NCBI GenBank assembly: GCA_051745935.1
Contig: JBNJEM010000142.1
Span: 1 to 13,602 of the forward strand
DNA: 13,602 bases
Direction: 5' to 3'
Origin: JBNJEM01 sp051745935
GTDB taxonomy: Bacteria > Planctomycetota > Planctomycetia > Pirellulales > Pirellulaceae
A program made the position numbers and the translations under genes. Positions 1-7,064 of the stretch are shown here, one piece after another; positions within the stretch are counted from its first letter, which is position 1; every line of letters begins with the position of its first letter. Below the pieces are notes generated by a model. It saw only the letters and a program-made list of their open reading frames with translations, was not told the origin of the DNA and made no database searches.

Positions 1-427
1 TGTTTAACCGCAAGGCCAGAGTCCGCTCGCCCGCGCGTTGGACCGGCAAGGATCCATGACGGCGGACGGCGGCCTGCGCGCTCCACAGGGCCGTTGTCCG
101 ACCCTCATTGCCTGGAAGAGCCTTACTTCAATTCGCTAAGAAGTTACACTGATTCCGTGGGCGCCGGTGCCGTTTTGCCTCGCAAGGGTTGATCGTTTTC
201 CGCGGCGCGCGCTTCGGCTGGATCGGTGAGGTGCCGAGCATTGTTTGGAATGTCGTTCAAAAGCCATTCCGTGGCATAATATGGTGGACATGAATTACAA
301 GATGCACTGTACGCGATCAGAGATCACACGAATGTGTCAAGGCATTCGCGGCGGCAGCGGTGGAAGAGGGCCACGCGGTCACGGTTGCCGAATTCCATTG
401 CCCGTCCCCCGGGACAGCGCCAGACGG
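1..427. other. Left-edge region without a supported gene
   Basis: No convincing coding sequence is visible here. An open frame continuous with the HAF-repeat gene runs back to a TTG at 245, but its 61 extra residues are Arg/Gly/Cys-rich and come before an obvious signal peptide, so I treat it as untranslated. The extreme left could hold the end or regulatory region of a gene outside the window, but nothing identifies it. Confidence 0.5.
272..280 (+). promoter_or_regulatory. Possible extended -10 promoter for the HAF-repeat gene
   Basis: The sequence TGGCATAAT fits an extended -10 element (TGn followed by CATAAT, one mismatch to TATAAT). No good -35 is found 16-18 bases upstream, which is tolerable for extended -10 promoters. 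It would place the transcript start near 287, about 140 bases before the preferred ATG at 428, and downstream of the TTG at 245, arguing against that start. This is pattern matching only. Confidence 0.25.
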
Positions 428-1519
428 ATGTTTTGGCTGCTACTGCTGGTAGCGTGGTTGTTCGCGGATCCGCTGTCGGCCGCCGAGTGGCAGTTTTACG
501 CGTTGGGGAACCTCGGCGGTACCAGTGATGGGTTCGGGAAGACCAGTCAAGCGTTGGGCGTCTCCAGCGATGGCCGCCATGTTGTCGGCGACAGTTTGGC
601 CACGGCTGGGTTGGGAGTTACAACCGGGACCGAAGCGCTTCTATGGACCAAACCGGACTCCAGGACGAATCTCGGTACGCTGAGCAGTGAAAACGTCTAC
701 AGTTCCGCCAAGGCAGTGTCCTTGGGAGGAGATGTCGTGGTGGGGGTGAGCCAAACGGCCGAGGGCAAACGAGCGTTCCGTTGGAGCCGCTCGGAGGGCA
801 TGGTCTCCCTGGGAGTGCTGCCGGGGCACGATGAAAGCGTGGCGTGGGGCGTATCGGCGGATGGAACGGTGATCGTGGGCAAGAGCAGTTCGCTGGTCGA
901 AGAGATGGCGTTCCGATGGACCGCGGGAAAGATGGAGGCGATCGGAGACCTGCCGGGCGGGAAAAAGGAAAGCGCGGCGCTCGCCATTTCACGGGACGGC
1001 AAGACAATCGTTGGCCACGGCCATTCGGAAGACGGTACTGAAGCGTTCGCTTGGGCTGCCAACAGGATGCGGGGACTTGGCGATCTTCCGGGACAGCGGT
1101 TTGCCAGCCGAGCATTCGCCGTTTCCGCTGATGGCAAGGTCGTCGCCGGTGATTCGTTCTCGGAACAAGGCATCGAAGCGTTTCGCTGGACCCAGGAAAC
1201 CGGTATGGTGGGATTAGGCGACCTGCCAGGCGGTGTATTTCGCAGCAAAGCAAACGGAATATCGGCCGACGGCAATGCAATCGTGGGGATGGCCACGAGC
1301 GAGACGGGTTCCGAGGCGTTCATTTGGCGTCCCGAAACGAAAATGCAATCACTCAACCAGCTCCTGCAACAGCAAGGGCTGGCACGGCGGTGGCGATTGC
1401 GGAAAGCCTGTGGGATTTCAGATGACGGGGCCGTGATTATCGGCGTTGGTGAAAACCCAAACGGAGAAACAGCGGGCTGGATCGCCGAACGGCGGCGGAA
1501 AAAACAATCGGACGACTAA
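428..1519 (+). CDS. Exported HAF-repeat protein
   Basis: A 363-residue protein built almost entirely from HAF-type repeats (family TIGR02913, 'probable extracellular repeat, HAF family'), whose biochemical role is not known. From the ATG at 428 it begins with a hydrophobic signal peptide (residues 1-18, MFWLLLLVAW then ADPLSA, probable cleavage after A18). Six repeats of about 45 residues follow, each with an LGDLPGG-like start, a central [GA]-[IV]-S-x-D-G-x-x-[IV]-V-G core and an A/F-x-W end (near residues 27-73, 81-119, 128-164, 171-209, 217-254, 262-300). A seventh degenerate unit closes the protein (SDDGAVIIG near 331, then AGW). No PEP-CTERM or other sorting tail is seen; the C-terminus is basic (RRRKK). 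The frame stays open upstream to a TTG at 245, but I chose 428 because only that start puts the signal peptide at the N-terminus. No clear Shine-Dalgarno. It lies 60 bases before the sulfatase on the same strand, so co-transcription is possible. Repeat family is confident; exact start less so. Confidence 0.85.
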   Translation: MFWLLLLVAWLFADPLSAAEWQFYALGNLGGTSDGFGKTSQALGVSSDGRHVVGDSLATAGLGVTTGTEALLWTKPDSRTNLGTLSSENVYSSAKAVSLGGDVVVGVSQTAEGKRAFRWSRSEGMVSLGVLPGHDESVAWGVSADGTVIVGKSSSLVEEMAFRWTAGKMEAIGDLPGGKKESAALAISRDGKTIVGHGHSEDGTEAFAWAANRMRGLGDLPGQRFASRAFAVSADGKVVAGDSFSEQGIEAFRWTQETGMVGLGDLPGGVFRSKANGISADGNAIVGMATSETGSEAFIWRPETKMQSLNQLLQQQGLARRWRLRKACGISDDGAVIIGVGENPNGETAGWIAERRRKKQSDD

Positions 1520-1579
1520 CTTGACGCGCTTTGTCTCATTTGCAGGCGGTTCTCGGACCGTCTCGGGAAGCACCTTGCC

Positions 1580-3370
1580 ATGCAACGTTTTGTTATTGTT
1601 CTCATCGCGGTCGCGGCCCTCACGGTTGCCTCGCGTTCCTGGGCCCAGTCACCTCCCAATGTCGTGCTGGTGATTACCGATGATCAGGGGTACGGTGACC
1701 TGAGTTGTCACGGGAATCCCGTCTTGAAGACGCCATGTCTGGATCAACTTCACGCGGAATCCGTGCGTTTAACGGACTATCACGTATCACCGACCTGTTC
1801 GCCCACGCGCAGCGCGCTGATGACCGGACATTGGACGAACCGAACGGGAGTGTGGCACACGATCCTGGGACGGTCCTTGTTGCGCGCCGACGAGGTCACC
1901 ATGGGGGACGTATTCGCCGAGTCGGGTTATGCCACCGGCATGTTTGGCAAATGGCACTTGGGGGACAACGTGCCTTACCGCGCGGAGGATCGCGGCTTTC
2001 AACATGTCATGCGGCATGGCGGTGGGGGCGTGGGGCAGACCCCCGACTATTGGAACAACGCCTACTTTGATGACACGTACTTTTTGGACGGAGAGCCGAC
2101 AGCCACGGAGGGATTCTGCACGGACGTGTGGTTCGATTACGCCAAGGAATTCATCCGGGAACAGAAAAAGGCGGGAAAACCGTTCTTCGCGTACATTGCC
2201 ACGAACGCCCCCCACGGTCCCATGCACGCGCCACCCTCGTGCAGCGAACCTTATCAGGATTTGGGGACGCAGGTCGCGAACTTCCTGGGCATGATCGCCA
2301 ACATCGATGAAAACGTGGGGAAGTTACGATCAATGCTCAAGGCGGAGGGATTGGAACAAAACACCATTTTCATATTCACCACCGACAATGGCACGGCGGC
2401 GGGTAACAGGGTGTTTAATTCCGGCATGCGGGGCAAGAAAGGCAGCGAGTATGACGGCGGACACCGCGTCCCCTTCTTCATCTATTGGCCGGACGGTAAG
2501 CTCAACGGCGGGCAAGACGTCACTGAACTCACCGCTCATGTCGACATTCTGCCGACCCTGATCGACCTCTGCCACCTCGACTCGCCCGCCGACGTACGTT
2601 TCGACGGACGCAGCATTCGCCCCTTGCTTTATAACCAGGCTTCACGCTCCGATGGAACCTGGCCGGATCGCATTCTGGTGACTGACTCGCAGCGCGTCTT
2701 GCATCCGATTAAATGGAGAAAGAGCGCGGTCATGACCGAGCGCTGGCGACTGGTCAACCAGAATCAACTGTACGACATCAACGCGGATCCGGCTCAGAAA
2801 AACAACGTGGCGGCGGAGCATCCCCGGGTGGTCAAGCGGCTACGGAACTTTTACGAGGCGTGGTGGGAGGAGCTCGAGCCAACATTCTCGCGGGACTGCC
2901 CAATCCACCTCGGGCACCCGGCCGAGAATCCCGCCACATTGACGTGCCATGACTGGCTGGCGCCACGCATGACACCTTGGAACCAGTCGGCAATACGCAA
3001 GGCCGTTGCGCGGCCCGACGCCACGGGGCCCTGGAAAGTCAAGGTCGTGGCCGATGGTCAATACGAGATTCGCTTGCGGCGCTGGCCCCGCGAGACCGGC
3101 GCGGCCATCGATGCTTCCCTGCCACCAGCCTCCGACGTGCCAGGCGTCCGGGCCTGGAGAACGGAACCCGGCAAGCCGCTGCGCATTGTCCGCGCCTCGA
3201 TCACCATCAACGGGAAAACCGCCGAGAAGAAAGTGGCGGCCGGCAGTCAAGACGTACGCTTCAACCTGCGTCTGGAGGAAGGCGTGTCGAACCTGAAAGC
3301 CACGTTCCACACCGCCGACGGGGAAGAGCTGGGCGCCTATTACGCCTATGTGACCCGGGTCAACCAGTAA
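1580..3370 (+). CDS. Exported type I (formylglycine-dependent) sulfatase
   Basis: A 596-residue sulfatase of the alkaline phosphatase superfamily, predicted to hydrolyse sulfate esters, probably of glycans, outside the cytoplasm. Residues 1-22 form a signal peptide ending SWA-Q. Visible active-site elements are D34-D35 (VITDDQGYGD), the C-x-P-x-R maturation motif C73-S-P-T-R77 whose Cys becomes formylglycine, GKWHLG with K124 and H126, H212 in NAPHGPMH, the metal-binding D269-N270 (TTDNG) and K286/K287. All catalytic positions I would expect are present. Residues from about 470 form a C-terminal extension of beta character, common in planctomycete arylsulfatases. A weak GGGAAG lies 9 bases before the ATG. 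No anaerobic or FGE maturase is in the window, so activation must come from elsewhere. It follows the HAF-repeat gene by 60 bases and ends convergent to the TPR gene. Substrate cannot be read from sequence; planctomycetes carry many such paralogues for algal polysaccharides. Confidence 0.95.
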   Translation: MQRFVIVLIAVAALTVASRSWAQSPPNVVLVITDDQGYGDLSCHGNPVLKTPCLDQLHAESVRLTDYHVSPTCSPTRSALMTGHWTNRTGVWHTILGRSLLRADEVTMGDVFAESGYATGMFGKWHLGDNVPYRAEDRGFQHVMRHGGGGVGQTPDYWNNAYFDDTYFLDGEPTATEGFCTDVWFDYAKEFIREQKKAGKPFFAYIATNAPHGPMHAPPSCSEPYQDLGTQVANFLGMIANIDENVGKLRSMLKAEGLEQNTIFIFTTDNGTAAGNRVFNSGMRGKKGSEYDGGHRVPFFIYWPDGKLNGGQDVTELTAHVDILPTLIDLCHLDSPADVRFDGRSIRPLLYNQASRSDGTWPDRILVTDSQRVLHPIKWRKSAVMTERWRLVNQNQLYDINADPAQKNNVAAEHPRVVKRLRNFYEAWWEELEPTFSRDCPIHLGHPAENPATLTCHDWLAPRMTPWNQSAIRKAVARPDATGPWKVKVVADGQYEIRLRRWPRETGAAIDASLPPASDVPGVRAWRTEPGKPLRIVRASITINGKTAEKKVAAGSQDVRFNLRLEEGVSNLKATFHTADGEELGAYYAYVTRVNQ

Positions 3371-3387
3371 TCCGGCCAACCAGTAAT
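3361..3387 (+). repeat. Short direct repeat spanning the sulfatase stop codon
   Basis: The 11-base string CAACCAGTAAT occurs at 3361-3371, where it carries the last codons and TAA stop, and again at 3377-3387, with 5 bases between copies. It looks like a small local duplication and supplies a second TAA-containing copy just after the gene. Functional meaning unknown; chance is possible. Confidence 0.6.
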
Positions 3388-3412
3388 AGCGGGTCTATCC
3401 AGCGCGCAAACA

Positions 3413-3440
3413 CCGCCGAGTACCAATTGGTACTCGGCGG
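3413..3440. terminator. Perfect 28-base palindrome, probable bidirectional terminator
   Basis: CCGCCGAGTACC-AATT-GGTACTCGGCGG is exactly self-complementary over 28 bases. Transcribed from either strand it gives a strong 12-bp hairpin. It sits between the stops of the convergent sulfatase (ends 3370) and TPR gene (ends 3608), the expected place for a shared terminator. No U-run follows on either side, so it would not be a canonical intrinsic terminator. The exact DNA-level symmetry could instead mark a protein-binding dyad. Confidence 0.55.
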
Positions 3441-3607
3441 CTGAGTGGAAGTTTCCAGAACATCCGGAAACCACGGTATTCAACCCCCAAATCACCCAGT
3501 GGTTCCGCGGTTTTCGGGAGAATTTCGCACATGAGGCGTGCCGCCAAAGTCGCCCTGGCGGAGTGAATGATGTTTGGCCACGGGCTGTAAAAGCTCCGGG
3601 GGGCACT

Positions 3608-6592
3608 CTACTGGCCGTACTGCTGGAGAAAGGCTTCGGCCCGTTTCCGTTTCCGCTTATTCAGCTGGGGCTCTTCCAGTTCCAAGGCCTGACGAAATGA
3701 TTCGGCGGCCCGAGGCAAATCATTAAGCATACGGTAGAGAAGCCCCTGGTTGTAGTGAGTCCACGCGTTATTCGGCCGCAGTCGGATCGATTCCTGGAAG
3801 TCGCGCCGGGCCTCGTCAAATCGCCGCAGACCAGCGGCGGCGAGCGCGCGACCATTCAACGCGTAAGCCAGGCCGGATCCCGACTCGCCGTCCCGTTGCA
3901 TTTCGACGGCCTTGTTGAGATCATCGAGTGCCAGCTCGTATTCACCGAGTTCCGCGTATGCCTGCCCTCTTCCGACGTAGGCCATCACGGCGTCCGGATC
4001 CAGTTCTAGAACTTGCGAGTAGTCCTCGACGGCTTCCACGAAATGTTCCGCGTACCAGTAATTAGCCGCTCGCGTTACCAAGGCCGGCAGGCTGTGTTCA
4101 TCCAAATCGACGGCCTCGGTCGCCTTCGCGACCGCCGCCTCATAATCTTCCTGATCATGCAGGTGGTGGGCTTCGACGACCAGGCGATGCACCATGAGGT
4201 CTTCGGTCGAGCCGGGATCGAGGTTCGCGGCCTCTCGATAGTCGGCGGAGGCCTTATCGCTTTTTCCGAGGCGGATCCAGGCATTCGCTCGCCCCACATA
4301 CCCTCCGGGCCAGGACGGATGAAGGTCGATGAGTTTACTGAAATCACGAACGGCTTCCTCATTGCGATCCAGATGCAGATACATCTGCGCGCGGGCGTGG
4401 TAGGCGGCGGCGAAATCGGCGTCGAGTTCAATGGCCTGGTGGAGATCGTTCAGCGCGTCTTCAAACTGTTCGCGGCGCATGAAAAGCTCGGCCCGGTGAA
4501 AGTAGGCCGGGACGCATTTCTCGTCGATCCGCAGCGCCCGGGTTAGGTCTCGCCACGCGTTGTCGAATTCTTGCTGTTCCATCCAGGCCAAGGCCCGGCC
4601 GATATAAGCCGTGGCGTTGTCGGGCTCCAATTCAATGGTATCCGTGTAATCATCGATGGCTTGTTCGAACTGAGATTGCATGCGATGGGCGTTGGCTCGG
4701 TATTCGCGAGGAGCCGCCCAACTCGGTTCCAGCCGGCTGGCTTCCGCGAAATCCTGCATGGCCGCTTCCATGTCGCCCTCCGCCAAACGCAGCATGCCGC
4801 GGTAATTGAAAGCGGGGGCGTAGTCGGGGGCAAGCTGAATGGCCGCGTCGCAGTCGGCCAAGGCCCGATCCACCTCCCCATCGGTCGTGTAGGCCACCGC
4901 GCGGCTGACGTGCACCGCCGCCGATTCCAGCCCCAGCTCGATGGCTTTCGTGCAATCAGCGACGGCTGTGGACATATTCTCCAGTTGCTGATGCGCATAC
5001 CCGCGCAACCCGTAAGCCATCGCGTTCTCCGGCGCCATCTCGAGAACGGCATCGCAGTCGGCGATCGCCAAAGCGTACTTGCTTTGACTGGCGTACGTCT
5101 CGGCCCGCTGAACCCGACACATCACGTTGTCCGGGTCTGCCTCAAGCGCCCGCGAATAATGCCTTGCCGCTTCCACGATATCCTGCAGGGTGGCGTCGGG
5201 CATGTGCTGGCATATCCAGCCGCTCAGCACGTAGGCCTCGGCGCAATGCGGATCGAGCTGCAATGCCCGCCGCAGATCCTCCCGCGCCTCGGTGGTCTTC
5301 TGTTGGATATAGTGAACCCGGGCTCGTTCCACGTACAGTTGCGGCTGGATCGTATCTCGCTCAATCGCGGCACTCAAATCCGCTTCCGCCGCATCCCACG
5401 CTTCAAGCTCCAAATACAACATCCCCCGAGCGGCACGGCTCTCCGCATCGTCCGGGTCTCCTTCAATCGCCCTGGTATAGTCAGCCAAGCCTTGTTGCAT
5501 TGACCCGGCCAGACAGTTCGCTCGGCCCCGGCAGCGGTAGGCAGCCAAATTATTAGGATCCAACCGCAGAAGTTTCGTGTACGCCGCCACCGCCTCCGGG
5601 TACTTCCCCTCCTTCAACAGCACCGCCCCCAAACTCTCGCGCAGCCGCACAACATGAGGGTTACGTTCCAAACACGCCTCCATTCGTGCCACCGAGTTCG
5701 ATGCGATGGCCGCGTCAATCTCCGGATCCTCCGCGTGACACAGGTTCCGCCGCTCATCCAACTCCCTCCCCGACCTCTTCCACTTCAAGCAGCGAAATAT
5801 ACCGGTCGCGAATGACTTTCTCCGTCGCGAGTCCGACCAACGGGAGGCCGGCTTGCGTCGGGCAGCGTTCCACCCGGAAAAATCCAACCGCCTGAAATAT
5901 ACCCCGCGCAACCAGGACCAGAGTCGCGTCAGCCACGTGCGCCGCGCCCCCTGGCCGGCGTCCTTCGAACCAAGCCCGTCAACTTCCAACAAGACCTGAT
6001 CAAGATCCCCTCCCTGCTGAAGCAAACCCGGAAACGGGATGTCGAACTCACAATCAACCGGCGCGCCGCCGCATACGGGTCTGCGGATCGCAAACGCGAC
6101 GGGCCCTCCCCTCACCGGCGGGCTCGGCAACTCCCGTAACCTCCCGGCCAATTCCTCCGCCGCCTGATCCGGAAACACCGCGGGTTGAGCTTGAATATCC
6201 ACCAACGTGCCGCCATCCGACAACAACGCCACGGAAACCTGAAGATCCACGTCCCACTGGTGTTCAGTCAGAGAAAAATACGTATCCAGCAATCGCTCAC
6301 AGGCCATCACATAGTGGCTCGCCGCGTCAAAACTAATCCGATTCTGCAACCTGCGCCGGTCAGTGAGAAACACGAGCAGGCGGCGCTCGCACAACGTTTT
6401 CCCAACCTCGACTTCCCCCCCCTGTTCTTCCACCGCCCCAGCCCTCGCCGGCTGGCCGTTTTCACTCCGCCGGCGCAGCACATACACGTCTGGTACTGTT
6501 AGCTCCAAGCCACAACGACACCGGACAACCGTACCGGCTTGCCCCTCCCGTACCGCAACCTGCGTTCCGCACGTACACTTGATACTTGGCAT
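3608..6592 (-). CDS. Large TPR-repeat protein with N-terminal zinc-ribbon-like motif (probable internal frame disruption)
   Basis: A 994-residue predicted scaffold protein; function unknown beyond protein-protein interaction through its repeats. Residues 1-35 carry C6-x-C8 ... C25-x-C27, a shortened zinc-ribbon-like motif resembling those opening many planctomycete proteins (which are usually CxxC). Residues ~65-205 form an unrecognised mixed alpha/beta domain (LLVFLTDRRRLQ, PPVRGGPVAF). From about 300 to the end there are roughly 19 TPR units of ~34 residues with the usual W/Y-G-A-Y-A-F/DP pattern (for example YEAAVAKATEAVDLDEHS, LALDDLNKAVEM). No signal peptide or membrane segment is seen. 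I start at the ATG at 6592 because GGGAG lies 9 bases upstream; the frame also opens at 6613. Residues ~208-276 are Trp/Arg-rich and look off-frame; see the separate entry at 5754-5936. Transcribed divergently from the sigma-54 activator. Repeats are certain; integrity of the gene is not. Confidence 0.85.
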   Translation of the reverse strand: MPSIKCTCGTQVAVREGQAGTVVRCRCGLELTVPDVYVLRRRSENGQPARAGAVEEQGGEVEVGKTLCERRLLVFLTDRRRLQNRISFDAASHYVMACERLLDTYFSLTEHQWDVDLQVSVALLSDGGTLVDIQAQPAVFPDQAAEELAGRLRELPSPPVRGGPVAFAIRRPVCGGAPVDCEFDIPFPGLLQQGGDLDQVLLEVDGLGSKDAGQGARRTWLTRLWSWLRGVYFRRLDFSGWNAARRKPASRWSDSRRRKSFATGIFRCLKWKRSGRELDERRNLCHAEDPEIDAAIASNSVARMEACLERNPHVVRLRESLGAVLLKEGKYPEAVAAYTKLLRLDPNNLAAYRCRGRANCLAGSMQQGLADYTRAIEGDPDDAESRAARGMLYLELEAWDAAEADLSAAIERDTIQPQLYVERARVHYIQQKTTEAREDLRRALQLDPHCAEAYVLSGWICQHMPDATLQDIVEAARHYSRALEADPDNVMCRVQRAETYASQSKYALAIADCDAVLEMAPENAMAYGLRGYAHQQLENMSTAVADCTKAIELGLESAAVHVSRAVAYTTDGEVDRALADCDAAIQLAPDYAPAFNYRGMLRLAEGDMEAAMQDFAEASRLEPSWAAPREYRANAHRMQSQFEQAIDDYTDTIELEPDNATAYIGRALAWMEQQEFDNAWRDLTRALRIDEKCVPAYFHRAELFMRREQFEDALNDLHQAIELDADFAAAYHARAQMYLHLDRNEEAVRDFSKLIDLHPSWPGGYVGRANAWIRLGKSDKASADYREAANLDPGSTEDLMVHRLVVEAHHLHDQEDYEAAVAKATEAVDLDEHSLPALVTRAANYWYAEHFVEAVEDYSQVLELDPDAVMAYVGRGQAYAELGEYELALDDLNKAVEMQRDGESGSGLAYALNGRALAAAGLRRFDEARRDFQESIRLRPNNAWTHYNQGLLYRMLNDLPRAAESFRQALELEEPQLNKRKRKRAEAFLQQYGQ
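5754..5936 (-). other. Probable true coding frame of the TPR gene's middle segment (compensated frameshifts)
   Basis: Across this interval the long frame of the TPR gene reads as Trp- and Arg-rich sequence (such as TWLTRLWSWLRG), unlike the protein on either side. A second minus-strand frame reads a normal-looking polypeptide: VADATLVLVARGIF, then QAVGFFRVERCPTQAGLPLV, then GLATEKVIRDRYISLLEVEE, with balanced composition and mostly G/C third positions. This frame is open from just after a stop near 5981 to a TGA at 5754. Moving into it corresponds to one base lost (the run GGGGG at 5946-5950 is a candidate site) and moving out to one base gained (near the GGGG/GGG runs at 5764-5774). The parsimonious reading is two compensating single-base indels, either real mutations or homopolymer sequencing errors. 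The protein otherwise resumes normally at RELDERRNLCHAEDPEID. Confidence 0.6.
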
Positions 6593-6601
6593 GCTTGACT
6601 T

Positions 6602-6606
6602 CTCCC
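6602..6606 (-). promoter_or_regulatory. Ribosome binding site fixing the TPR gene start
   Basis: On the minus strand GGGAG is followed, 9 bases later, by the ATG at 6592. The alternative ATGs at 6613 and 6610 lie upstream of this site and have nothing comparable, so the protein most likely begins MPSIKCTCG. Confidence 0.55.
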
Positions 6607-6726
6607 ACATCACTGCATCCTAACACAGGGTGACAAAGTCGCCAACCAAACACACCAGAAGTCAAGATGCTCGCGTCAATCCGCCAGCCGCCAAGCCAAC
6701 GGAGCACGCGATGACGGGCTCCCCCT

Positions 6727-6755
6727 TTGCCAGCGCTATCAAATGGTGGTAGACT
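6727..6755 (+). promoter_or_regulatory. Sigma-70-like promoter candidate upstream of the sigma-54 activator
   Basis: TTGCCA at 6727-6732 (5 of 6 matches to TTGACA) and TAGACT at 6750-6755 (4 of 6 to TATAAT) are separated by exactly 17 bases. It would start a transcript near 6762 and leave a leader of about 300 bases before the GTG at 7065. A CATAAT at 6763-6768 is an alternative -10 but lacks a -35. Predicted from sequence alone. Confidence 0.35.
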
Positions 6756-6761
6756 CAAGGA

Positions 6762-7064
6762 TCATAATGATTACAGTTCGAACAAAGACTGTCGTCATTG
6801 TTGCGCGGAGGACACTGTAGCGAAGAGGAAGCAGGGACGCCCCCCAAGTGCCGCCGAAGCCAGCGAGGAAAGGCAGAGCGGGAAAGTCCGTGAGCGTGCC
6901 TGGCCGGCCCGTTTCACGTTTCCCGTCACCCAGCGAGCTTTGGAAGCGGTAACCAGGATTTGTTGCGGCTGTCCAGAGCCACTGCAGAGCCTCTGGGAAG
7001 AAGTTTATGCCACGCGGCGGCGTAGCTGCCTGATCAACAGGTACGGAAATACGGGTAGGGACCG
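6762..7064 (+). other. Long structured leader region of the sigma-54 activator gene
   Basis: This ~300-base stretch between the divergent genes has no supported gene. It contains at least two inverted-repeat structures on the plus strand. The first is a nested stem: CGGGAAA 6879-6885 with TTTCCCG 6919-6925, then GTGA 6890-6893 with TCAC 6914-6917, enclosing the palindrome GGCCGGCC 6902-6909. The second is CCAGAG 6973-6978 with CTCTGG 6991-6996. It could be a regulatory 5' leader or a small RNA. I could not match it to a known riboswitch class. A 151-codon open frame (6727-7182) crosses it but is Cys/Arg-rich and overlaps the activator start, so I do not call it. Confidence 0.35.

Noticed and set aside
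166..178. Possible sigma-54 -24/-12 promoter (GG...GC)
   Set aside because: Only 9 bases separate the GG and GC elements instead of 10, and the flanking bases match the consensus poorly.
245..427. 61-residue N-terminal extension of the HAF-repeat protein
   Set aside because: It would bury the signal peptide starting at 428 behind an Arg/Gly-rich segment, and the only promoter-like sequence lies downstream of the TTG at 245.
4571..5503. 310-codon plus-strand open frame opposite the TPR gene
   Set aside because: Periodic antisense of TPR repeats with no independent coding signal.
6860..7000. RNase P RNA or cobalamin riboswitch suggested by GGAAAGTCCG and CCACTG strings
   Set aside because: The other conserved segments of RNase P RNA and the B12 box are absent and the order of elements is wrong.
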